The position numbers were made by a program, and so were the translations under genes. The notes under the pieces are model-generated. The model was not told the origin of the DNA. It was given only the letters and a program-made list of their open reading frames with translations, and searched no databases. From JAAXZI01 sp045863575 (GTDB taxonomy: Bacteria; Planctomycetota; Phycisphaerae; UBA1845; PWPN01), in assembly GCA_045863575.1 (NCBI GenBank), contig BTUC01000467.1:1-5707 (forward strand): 5,707 nt of DNA. Direction: 5' to 3'. Positions 1-5,044 of the stretch are shown piece by piece (within the stretch, counting starts at the first letter, position 1; every line of letters begins with the position of its first letter).

Positions 1-66
1 GAATCAAGCCGGGTGTGACAGGCTGAAACTGCGGTTCCAACTGCCGGCCAACCGGGGGATTGCAGC

Positions 67-98
67 AAATAAACCAGGGGGGTGGTTGAAATAAACCA
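67..98. repeat. Two direct copies of AAATAAACCA downstream of the response regulator
   Basis: The 10-mer AAATAAACCA occurs at 67-76 and again at 89-98, a 22-bp period, just past the 3' end of the response regulator gene. The same stretch can form a small stem: TGGTTG at 83-88 pairs with CAACCA at 97-102 around an 8-nt loop. On the minus strand this stem begins right after the stop codon, but it is followed by a C run rather than a T run, so it is not a standard intrinsic terminator. The rest of 1-102 shows no gene. Confidence 0.45.
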
Positions 99-102
99 AC
101 CA

Positions 103-1491
103 TCATTCGCCCGGTGCCGGCAGCATACCGAACTTGGCCATGCGATAGCGCAGCGCTTCCCGGCCGATGGACAGCAGCCGAGCGGCAGCCGAGACATTGC
201 CCCCCGTCCGCCGCAGGGCTCTCTCAATGAGCGCCCGCTCGACGTCCTCAAGCTGAATCGGCTGTTCGGTTTCGATGCACCGTTCGGCCCTGCGAATCGG
301 GTCGGCGGCGGCAGGCAGGGGCAGGTCAGCGGCGTCGATGAGGGAGCCACTGATGCTGAGAGCGGCACTCTCCAGTGCGTGCCGCAGCTCGCGAACGTTG
401 CCCGGCCAGGCGTACGCCCGCAGCAGCTCGCGAGCGGCCGGGGACAGGCTCAGGTTCGCCAGGCCGTACTTGACCGCGAGCTGGGCACAGAAGCGGTCGG
501 CCAGCACCAGCACGTCATCGCCCCGGTCGCGCAACGGCGGCAGCACGAACGTGACCACCTTCAGCCGGTAGTAGAGGTCCTCCCGAAATCGGCCGCTGGC
601 GACCTGGGAAACCAGATCGCGGTTGGTGGCGGCGATGAGGCAGACGTCGAAACCGCGGTCCCGGGTATCACCCACACGGCGGATAACGTGCGTCTCCAGG
701 GCGCGCAGCAGTTTGGGCTGTAAGGCCGGCGGCAGATCCCCGATTTCATCCAGGAACAGGGTTCCGCCGTCGGCCGTCTCAAAGAGACCGGCTTTATCCG
801 CCGTGGCGCCGCTGAAGGACCCCTTCTGATGACCGAACAGTTCCGACTCAAACAGTTCAGCAGGCACCGCGCTACAGTTCACCGCCACGAACGGGCCTTC
901 CCGGTTCGGAAGCGCCGCGTGGATGCAGGTGGCCAGCAGGTCCTTTCCCGTACCAGTCTCACCGGTGAGCAGGATAGCCGGCGGTTCAGCGCCACCATGG
1001 GTGAGTCTGGCGGCCAGACGATCGAGTTGGTCGCGGATGGCGACGATACTGGAGTGCTCACCCACAAACTGCCCCTGCCGCAAGTTGCTGGCCTGGGCAG
1101 TGCGGAATTGCTCCAGGCGCCGGCGGGCCTGGCAAGCCTCCCAGACGCGGTCGACGGCCACGGTCAGGACGTCGAGGTCGACCGGCTTGGTCAGGAAATC
1201 GGCCGCCCCCTTCTTCATGGCTTCCACCGCCACCTCGACACTGCCATAGGCCGTAACCACGATCGCCTGCGTATCAGGAGCCTCGCGCTTAATGTCCTCC
1301 AGCAGGTTCAAGCCGCTGACCCCCCCGAGCCGCACGTCCAGAAGCACGATCTCGGGACCGAATGCGCGGAACTCCGCAGGCACTTTTTCACCGACGTGCA
1401 CCATGTGCACCTCGTGTCCGGCATCGGAGAGCGCCTCGCCCATCGAGCGGGCGAGCGGAACCTCGTCTTCGACGATCAGAATCCTGGGCAT
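103..1491 (-). CDS. Sigma-54-dependent NtrC-family response regulator
   Basis: This 462-aa protein is a cytoplasmic two-component regulator expected to drive transcription by the sigma-54 RNA polymerase once phosphorylated. Residues 1-120 form a receiver domain with acidic pocket Glu8/Asp9, phospho-acceptor Asp52 (LLDVR), Thr80 and Lys102 (TKP). The AAA+ domain (about 140-380) has Walker A GETGTGKD at 177-184, a sigma-54 contact loop GSFSGA at 224-229, Walker B TLFLDE at 244-249, sensor I AATNRD at 287-292, an arginine-finger region RFREDLYYR at 301-309 and the WPGNVREL motif at 362-369. Residues 415-455 form a Fis-type helix-turn-helix (GGNVSAAARLL). Length and domain order are normal for the family. 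The ATG is preceded by GGGGA (complement of 1500-1504) at 8 nt. It follows the histidine kinase gene by 43 bp, so the two form one operon. The contact loop is an unusual form of GAFTGA. The target genes are not identifiable from the window. Confidence 0.96.
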   Translation of the reverse strand: MPRILIVEDEVPLARSMGEALSDAGHEVHMVHVGEKVPAEFRAFGPEIVLLDVRLGGVSGLNLLEDIKREAPDTQAIVVTAYGSVEVAVEAMKKGAADFLTKPVDLDVLTVAVDRVWEACQARRRLEQFRTAQASNLRQGQFVGEHSSIVAIRDQLDRLAARLTHGGAEPPAILLTGETGTGKDLLATCIHAALPNREGPFVAVNCSAVPAELFESELFGHQKGSFSGATADKAGLFETADGGTLFLDEIGDLPPALQPKLLRALETHVIRRVGDTRDRGFDVCLIAATNRDLVSQVASGRFREDLYYRLKVVTFVLPPLRDRGDDVLVLADRFCAQLAVKYGLANLSLSPAARELLRAYAWPGNVRELRHALESAALSISGSLIDAADLPLPAAADPIRRAERCIETEQPIQLEDVERALIERALRRTGGNVSAAARLLSIGREALRYRMAKFGMLPAPGE

Positions 1492-1534
1492 TGAACGGTT
1501 CCCCGGGAAGCACCTCGACGGTGGTGGTCCATCC

Positions 1535-3097
1535 TCATCTCTCCGCCGCCTGTGTCTGCATTTGGCGGCTCATCGGAGCCGGGTCCTCAGGCGCGAGGGG
1601 CAAATCGATGCACACGACTGCGCCGCCTGTAGGCGCGTTGTGAGCGTGGGTGCGCCCCCCCTGGCGCTGCAAGGCCAGTCGCGCCAGTGCGAGCCCCAGG
1701 CCCATGCCCCGTTGTTTCGTCGAGTAGGCAAACTCGAAGATCTGGTCCGGGCTGCTGGAGGGTAGACCCGGACCGGCGTCGATCACACTGATCCGGCAAA
1801 CCGGGCCAGAATCTGTTGACGCGGAGGTGCTGCTGCCGTTGGGCTGAGCCGGAGGGCTCGCGGGGGAGTCGATGAGCTCCGCGCGGAGCACGATCCGACC
1901 TCCCAAGGGAGACGCCTCGATGGCGTTCACCACCATCGCGATCAACGCCTGCTCCAGCGTCACCGGGTCGTGCATGCATCTCAATCCCCCCGCCGGTGCT
2001 TCGAGGCTCAGCGAGAGCTCTTTGGCGGCTACTTCCGGCCCCAGCCCCAGGCGGATGCGTTCGAGGACTGGAACGACATCCCCGGGGTGTGCGGGCGTGG
2101 CCTCACGCCGGGCAATTTCCATCAGTCCGCCAATCCACCGATTCAAGCGGTCCACGGAGGTGATGACTTCATCCATTCGCCCACGGACGACCGAGTTGTC
2201 GCGGCTCTGCCGGGCTGTCAACTGAGCGACTGCCCGGATGCTGGCCAGAGGGTTGCGCAAGTTGTGAGCGAGTTGGGCCGCGAATTGCCCAACCGTGGTA
2301 AGTCTTTCGGTATCAATAAGTTGCTGCCGGAGAGCCCCGAGCGAGACGCGAGCCCGGTCGAGGGCGGCGGCCAGATTGGCCATCTCCAGCGGGCTGCTCA
2401 ACAGGGGTTCCGGCGGAGGGCGGTCATGGGCCAACGCATCGACTTGACGGTTGAGCCGTTCCATGGGCATCAGCAGCCAGCGACGCAGCAGCCAACCGAC
2501 AACCATCACATGAACGATTGTCAGCCCCCCCACCAACAGAAGCAGCAGCCACTGGCGAGTCGATTGTCGTTCCGCCTGATGATTGAGTTCCTTCAGGCTG
2601 TCGTCCACAATCGCAGTGATGTCATTTAAGGCCTGATCGACCGCCTTCGTCTGCGGGCCCCGCGCCTGCGGTGTTAAATCCTGCCATGCGCGGTACTTAT
2701 CGTACAGTGTGTAGTACAACTCTCGAGCCTGTTCCAGATTGGGAGAATTGGGGTAGTCACCGGCTCCGGTGAAATTCCGGGAGAGTTGGGCCATGAGATC
2801 CCGGAACTCCGTCTCCGCGGCAGTCCCCCTGGCAACGGATCGGCTCTCGGCCGTCGGAAAGGTCAGCATCCGGCGAAGTCGATCGAGCAGGCCCGCGGTC
2901 TGTTGGCTGGGCGGGCTCTCCGCCGGAGGAAACGCCGCCCGAAGTTTCTGGGTGGTCAAGACAATTTCGTGCCACTGCTGTAACGCGCCGTAGATTCCCC
3001 GGGCCCGGTTCAGCTCGAAGACGGCCACGCCGGCGGTCGCCACGCTCAGCAGCACGACGACCAGGTATACGAGCAGCAGCCGATGGCGAAGGGTCAT
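1535..3097 (-). CDS. Membrane sensor histidine kinase (NtrB-like), cognate to the adjacent regulator
   Basis: The 520-aa kinase has an N-terminal membrane segment (about 7-29), an extracytoplasmic sensor region (about 30-182, largely helical, no recognised domain), a second membrane segment (about 183-208) and a HAMP-like linker (208-262). The dimerisation and phospho-acceptor domain has its H-box at 275-287 with His278 in AHNLRNP. The ATPase domain has the N-box VVNAIEA around Asn391, G1 box DAGPG at 440-444, F-box FEFAYST at 454-460 and G2 box GMGLGLA at 464-470. A Ser/Pro/Thr-rich insert (about 409-432) separates the N and G1 boxes. The residue after the acceptor His is Asn where Glu or Asp is usual. 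The ATG at 3097 is preferred over the longer open frame reaching 3238, because the extra 47 residues are Pro/Ser-rich translation of an intergenic repeat tract and a signal-anchor starts immediately after this ATG. No clear Shine-Dalgarno site is seen. It should phosphorylate the downstream NtrC-type regulator. Confidence 0.94.
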   Translation of the reverse strand: MTLRHRLLLVYLVVVLLSVATAGVAVFELNRARGIYGALQQWHEIVLTTQKLRAAFPPAESPPSQQTAGLLDRLRRMLTFPTAESRSVARGTAAETEFRDLMAQLSRNFTGAGDYPNSPNLEQARELYYTLYDKYRAWQDLTPQARGPQTKAVDQALNDITAIVDDSLKELNHQAERQSTRQWLLLLLVGGLTIVHVMVVGWLLRRWLLMPMERLNRQVDALAHDRPPPEPLLSSPLEMANLAAALDRARVSLGALRQQLIDTERLTTVGQFAAQLAHNLRNPLASIRAVAQLTARQSRDNSVVRGRMDEVITSVDRLNRWIGGLMEIARREATPAHPGDVVPVLERIRLGLGPEVAAKELSLSLEAPAGGLRCMHDPVTLEQALIAMVVNAIEASPLGGRIVLRAELIDSPASPPAQPNGSSTSASTDSGPVCRISVIDAGPGLPSSSPDQIFEFAYSTKQRGMGLGLALARLALQRQGGRTHAHNAPTGGAVVCIDLPLAPEDPAPMSRQMQTQAAER

Positions 3098-3102
3098 GGC
3101 GT

Positions 3103-3115
3103 ATCTACTGTAGAT
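3103..3115. promoter_or_regulatory. Perfect 13-bp palindrome, possible operator
   Basis: ATCTAC at 3103-3108 and GTAGAT at 3110-3115 are exact reverse complements around one central base. The site begins 5 bp upstream of the histidine kinase start codon and overlaps its candidate -10 box, a position where a bound dimeric regulator would block or tune transcription. No known binding consensus is matched, so the operator role is an inference from symmetry and position. Confidence 0.35.
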
Positions 3116-3135
3116 CAAAGGAATAACGGGAACAA
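3107..3135 (-). promoter_or_regulatory. Candidate sigma-70-like promoter of the two-component operon
   Basis: On the minus strand, TTGTTC (3135-3130), a 17-bp spacer and TACAGT (3112-3107) resemble -35 and -10 boxes, matching consensus at 3 and 4 of 6 positions. Transcription would begin around 3100, almost at the ATG, giving a leaderless or near-leaderless mRNA. That would agree with the missing Shine-Dalgarno site, but the matches are weak. Confidence 0.22.
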
Positions 3136-3224
3136 GATGGGGGTGCGGGGGAGAGGATGGAGAGAGGGAGCGACGGAGAGAGGGGGGACACTGGGGACCA
3201 GGAGACCAGGGGACAGGGAGCGAG
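3128..3224. repeat. Purine-rich low-complexity tract with degenerate GGGGACCAG-type repeats
   Basis: The plus strand is nearly all G and A for about 97 bp, with few pyrimidines. The right part is a degenerate tandem array: GGGGACACT (3184-3192), GGGGACCAG (3193-3201), GAGACCAG (3202-3209) and GGGACAGG (3210-3217). It is followed by C-rich DNA. The base composition differs from that of both flanking genes, and the translation in any frame is low-complexity, so it is not coding. Confidence 0.7.
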
Positions 3225-3230
3225 CCCCCC

Positions 3231-3288
3231 CTCAGCACTCAGCACTTAGCACTCAGCACTCCCCTCCCCCCACTCATGACTCATCACT
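3231..3288. repeat. Short tandem 7-mers CTCAGCA and ACTCATS
   Basis: Four adjoining copies of a 7-bp unit occupy 3231-3258: CTCAGCA, CTCAGCA, CTTAGCA and CTCAGCA, followed by CT. After a C-rich spacer, a related unit occurs twice at 3272-3285 (ACTCATG, ACTCATC) followed by ACT. The two sets share the core ACTCA, which suggests slippage or spread of one simple unit. No function is visible. Confidence 0.75.
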
Positions 3289-3399
3289 GTCTCCCCAAGG
3301 GGCTCTTGCATCGAGACGTAGGGGCGTCTAGACTCTTGCCGCCGCTGAACACGGACGGAACGCTTTGGTTATTTGCGGTGCCATGGACGCCGGTTGGGC

Positions 3400-3870
3400 A
3401 TGAAGTTCCTTCTCATTGATCGGATCACCGAACTCGTTCCGGGCGAACGGATCACCGCGGTCAAAGCGCTCTCGCTCGCGGAGGAGTATCTGGCGGACCA
3501 TTTTCCGCGTTTTCCGGTCATGCCTGGGGTGTTGATGATCGAGGCGCTGATTCAGGCCTCCGCGTGGCTGGTGCGGGCCACCGAGGGCTTTTCCCACAGC
3601 ATGATGCTCCTGTCCGAAGCCCGCAACGTCACGTACAAGAGTTTCGTGTCGCCGGGGCAGGTGCTGGAGCTGTCGGTGGAGGTAAAGGAAATCCGACCTG
3701 ATGGCAGCCGATTCGTGGGCGTCGGCCGGTGCGGTACGGCCGAGATGGTCAAGGCCCACTGGTCCTTGCGGCACTTTAACCTGTCCGACGAGGACCAGTC
3801 GCTCTTGAAGCTGGATCAGCAACTGATTGCCCAGGCGCGGCAGCAGTTGTCACTATTATGGCGCCCGTGA
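3400..3870 (+). CDS. fabZ: FabZ-like 3-hydroxyacyl-ACP dehydratase 1
   Basis: This 156-aa single hot-dog domain protein should dehydrate (3R)-3-hydroxyacyl-ACP to trans-2-enoyl-ACP in a cytoplasmic type II acyl-chain pathway. The central-helix motif HFPRFPVMPGVLMIEAL (34-50) supplies the catalytic pair His34 and Glu48, with Gln52 as in the family. The usual HFPG is HFPR here. The later strands include NVTYKSFVSPGQ (66-77), which matches the normal FabZ core, and a C-terminal tail (about 128-156) extends past the core. The ATG at 3400 is chosen because the protein then begins MKFLLIDRI, as family members do, and because it gives the same length and catalytic positions as the second dehydratase. 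An in-frame TTG at 3373 would add nine residues with no homology signal. No strong ribosome binding site precedes it. It is the first gene of a rightward cluster, 85 bp before the ACP gene. Confidence 0.88.
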   Translation: MKFLLIDRITELVPGERITAVKALSLAEEYLADHFPRFPVMPGVLMIEALIQASAWLVRATEGFSHSMMLLSEARNVTYKSFVSPGQVLELSVEVKEIRPDGSRFVGVGRCGTAEMVKAHWSLRHFNLSDEDQSLLKLDQQLIAQARQQLSLLWRP

Positions 3871-3911
3871 CGGTTCGGCGGCCGGCGGCCGCAACAACGG
3901 GCTATATCTTC

Positions 3912-3927
3912 CTGGAAATGCGTCCAG
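3912..3927 (+). other. Small hairpin in the gap before the ACP gene
   Basis: CTGGA at 3912-3916 pairs exactly with TCCAG at 3923-3927 around a 6-nt loop, 14 nt upstream of the ACP Shine-Dalgarno site. The stem is only 5 bp and there is no T run, so it is weak as a terminator. It could be chance in GC-rich DNA. Confidence 0.2.
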
Positions 3928-3941
3928 TCATGGGACATGAT

Positions 3942-3947
3942 GGAGGT
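3942..3947 (+). promoter_or_regulatory. Strong ribosome binding site of the ACP gene
   Basis: GGAGGT lies 8 nt before the ATG at 3956, a near-ideal Shine-Dalgarno match and the best in the window. It supports the ATG at 3956 over the second in-frame ATG at 3962, and it fits the high expression expected of a carrier protein. Confidence 0.75.
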
Positions 3948-3955
3948 AATCTGAC

Positions 3956-4342
3956 ATGGCGATGAGCCGCGACGAGATCTTTTCACACGTGCGGGACACG
4001 CTGGTGGACGCGCTGGCGGTCGAGCCCGACGAGGTAACCGAGGAGGCGACCCTGACGGGAGATCTCGGGGCGGAGAGCATCGACTTTCTAGATATCGTGT
4101 TCCGCCTGGAGAAGACGTTCAACCTGAAGATTCCCCGGGGCGAGCTGTTTCCCGAGGACCTGCTCAACAACCCTGACTATGTCTCCAGCGGCAAGTTCAC
4201 CCCGGTAGGGCTCGAGCAGCTCAAGAAGTCGATGCCGCACGCGGACTTCTCGAAGCTGGAGAAGGATCCGGACGTCTCCAAGATGCCGGACCTGTTCACG
4301 GTCAAGACGCTGGTGAACTACATCCAGGCCAAGCTGGCCTGA
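3956..4342 (+). CDS. Acyl carrier protein with an extended C-terminal half
   Basis: This 128-aa protein carries growing acyl chains as thioesters on a 4'-phosphopantetheine arm. The N-terminal part is a standard ACP: helix I (4-21), then DLGAESIDFLDIVFRLE (36-52), where Ser41 is the expected phosphopantetheine attachment site. The common DSLD motif is ESID here. Helix II continues into an acidic segment ending near KIPRGELFPEDL (58-69). A typical ACP is about 75-85 residues, whereas here about 40 extra residues (roughly 70-112, containing several Lys and Asp) separate this part from a final helix FTVKTLVNYIQAKL (114-127) that resembles the normal helix IV. The frame is intact through the insert, so it is not a frameshift artefact. 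It lies between two dehydratase genes, its likely enzymatic partners. A stand-alone specialised ACP is more likely than the housekeeping one, which usually sits beside fabD, fabG and fabF. Confidence 0.9.
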   Translation: MAMSRDEIFSHVRDTLVDALAVEPDEVTEEATLTGDLGAESIDFLDIVFRLEKTFNLKIPRGELFPEDLLNNPDYVSSGKFTPVGLEQLKKSMPHADFSKLEKDPDVSKMPDLFTVKTLVNYIQAKLA

Positions 4343-4383
4343 CCAGCAAGCCGGATGGCGGCGATCATGCGAGGAACAACCTG

Positions 4384-4413
4384 GAACGGCTGGCATGAGT
4401 CTGCCAGCCGTTC
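4384..4413 (+). other. Perfect 12-bp stem-loop between ACP and dehydratase 2
   Basis: The arm at 4384-4395 (GAACGGCTGGCA) is the exact reverse complement of 4402-4413, with a 6-nt loop TGAGTC. It lies 41 nt after the ACP stop and 7 nt before the Shine-Dalgarno site of the next gene. The bases after the stem are GC-rich with no T run, so a classic intrinsic terminator is unlikely. Protection or processing of the ACP mRNA end, translational control of the next gene, or a protein-binding palindrome are all possible. The 10-mer GGATGGCGGC also occurs on both sides, at 4353-4362 and 4423-4432. Confidence 0.65.
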
Positions 4414-4420
4414 GCGTTGC

Positions 4421-4425
4421 GAGGA
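4421..4425 (+). promoter_or_regulatory. Ribosome binding site that supports a GTG start
   Basis: GAGGA ends 9 nt before the GTG at 4435. It supports that GTG as the start of the second dehydratase rather than the in-frame TTG at 4417, which overlaps the region just after the hairpin. Confidence 0.5.
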
Positions 4426-4434
4426 TGGCGGCAG

Positions 4435-4905
4435 GTGCGTTGGATCTGGATCGACAAGTTCATCGAGTTCGAGTCGGGGAAGCGGGCGGTGGCCATCAAG
4501 AACCTCACGCTGGCCGAGGAGCACCTGCACGACCACTTTCCGGGTTTTCCGGTCATGCCGGCCAGCCTGATCCTCGAGGGGATGGCCCAGACGGCGGGGA
4601 TCCTGGTGGGCGAGGCGCGCAATTTTGAGGAGAAAGTGATTCTCGCTAAGATCAAGCGCGCGACCCTTGAGGGGATGGCCCGGCCGGGGCAGCAGCTTCG
4701 CTATGAGGCGACGATCGAGTCGATCAGCCCCCAGGCCGCGATGACCAACGGGACGGTGCTGTGCGACGGGGAGCCGATCGGACAGATCGAGCTGATGTTC
4801 TCGCACATCGACCAGAACATGAGCGGGCTGAATTTCCCCGAAGAGAACTTCGTGTTCACGGAGGAGTTCAAGAGCCTGCTGGCCACGTACCAGGTCCGCC
4901 GGTAA
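4435..4905 (+). CDS. fabZ: FabZ-like 3-hydroxyacyl-ACP dehydratase 2
   Basis: This 156-aa hot-dog protein is related to dehydratase 1 and likely dehydrates 3-hydroxyacyl-ACP or forms a complex with it. The motif HFPGFPVMPASLILEGMAQ (34-52) places catalytic His34 and Glu48 at the same numbers as in dehydratase 1. Gly43 of the PGV motif, whose backbone forms the oxyanion hole in FabA/FabZ enzymes, is replaced: the sequence reads Pro-Ala-Ser. The remaining core, including LAKIKRATLEGMARPGQQL (70-88), is normal for the family. A C-terminal extension (about 124-156) is rich in Phe and Glu. The GTG start at 4435 is preferred because it gives MRWIWIDKF, matching the other copy's MKFLLIDRI, and has GAGGA upstream. 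It follows the ACP by 92 bp and precedes the ketosynthase, so all four genes probably work on the same carrier. A non-catalytic or altered-specificity role is possible. Confidence 0.87.
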   Translation: MRWIWIDKFIEFESGKRAVAIKNLTLAEEHLHDHFPGFPVMPASLILEGMAQTAGILVGEARNFEEKVILAKIKRATLEGMARPGQQLRYEATIESISPQAAMTNGTVLCDGEPIGQIELMFSHIDQNMSGLNFPEENFVFTEEFKSLLATYQVRR

Positions 4906-4911
4906 GAAAGC

Positions 4912-5023
4912 GTAGCGGCCGGCCCCCCGGCCGGCCCGTGACCCCGAGCCCCAAAGGCCCGCACAGAGGCCCGCCGCACCACAGACACGCGACCCAAAGG
5001 CCGGGGGAGAGGCCGGCCGCTAC
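4912..5023. repeat. 112-bp inverted-repeat element between dehydratase 2 and ketosynthase
   Basis: GTAGCGGCCGGCC at 4912-4924 is the exact reverse complement of 5011-5023. The pairing continues inward with CCCCGGCC (4925-4932) against GGCCGGGG (4999-5006), leaving a 4-nt bulge (5007-5010). That gives 21 paired bases enclosing about 66 nt. The element starts 6 bp after a stop codon, fills most of the 139-bp gap, and has no coding content. The structure is that of a REP-like or miniature inverted-repeat element. It lacks a T run, so it is not a typical terminator, though it could slow or process the transcript upstream of the ketosynthase. Confidence 0.65.
4950..5020. repeat. Two imperfect 28-bp direct repeats inside the inverted-repeat element
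   Basis: The segments 4950-4977 and 4993-5020 match at 23 of 28 positions by eye. Both begin CCCAAAGGCC, share AGAGGCC at the same offset, and end CGC. The mismatches are mostly C to G changes that, in the second copy, improve pairing with the left arm at 4912-4932. The 43-bp period suggests an internal duplication during formation of the element. Confidence 0.55.
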
Positions 5024-5044
5024 AAGAAAACTGAGAACTATTTG

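Larger units (their letters stand above)
3098..3399. other. Divergent intergenic region with repeats
   Basis: This 302-bp gap separates the start codons of the histidine kinase (minus) and the first dehydratase (plus) and holds no credible gene. From left to right it contains a 13-bp palindrome, a purine-rich tract, and two sets of 7-mer tandem repeats. Next come a small stem (AGACG 3314-3318 with CGTCT 3325-3329) and the 8-bp palindrome GTCTAGAC at 3326-3333. A weak sigma-70-like pair for the rightward operon is possible: TTGCAT at 3306-3311, a 17-bp spacer and TAGACT at 3329-3334. It matches consensus at only 3 and 4 of 6 positions. Promoters in both directions must lie here or be leaderless. 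Confidence 0.7.

Noticed and set aside
82..1494. Long plus-strand open frames (82-723, 829-1494) opposite the response regulator
   Set aside because: They are antisense shadows in GC-rich DNA. The minus strand encodes a complete regulator with every expected motif, while these translations are low-complexity and match no family.
1970..2629. Plus-strand open frame of 219 codons opposite the histidine kinase
   Set aside because: It overlaps the HisKA and linker coding region on the other strand and shows no recognisable domain or ribosome binding site.
3098..3238. Longer histidine kinase start adding 47 residues
   Set aside because: The extra part is Pro/Ser-rich translation of the purine-tract repeat. 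The ATG at 3097 begins a typical signal-anchor immediately.
3231..3288. 7-mer tandem repeats as a CRISPR array or replication iterons
   Set aside because: Units are too short and directly adjoining with no spacers, and there is no cas, dnaA or rep gene or AT-rich region nearby.
3328..3822. Minus-strand open frame of 164 codons opposite dehydratase 1
   Set aside because: It is a shadow of the hot-dog domain gene, whose plus-strand reading has clear catalytic residues.
4391..4404. TGGCATGAGTCTGC as a sigma-54 promoter before dehydratase 2
   Set aside because: Only 9 bases separate GG and GC where 10 are needed, and the sequence is fully explained as part of the 12-bp stem-loop.
4912..5023. 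Inverted repeat as an intrinsic terminator
   Set aside because: The loop is about 66 nt and the right arm is followed by AAGAAAAC rather than a T run, so it does not match the standard terminator form on the plus strand.
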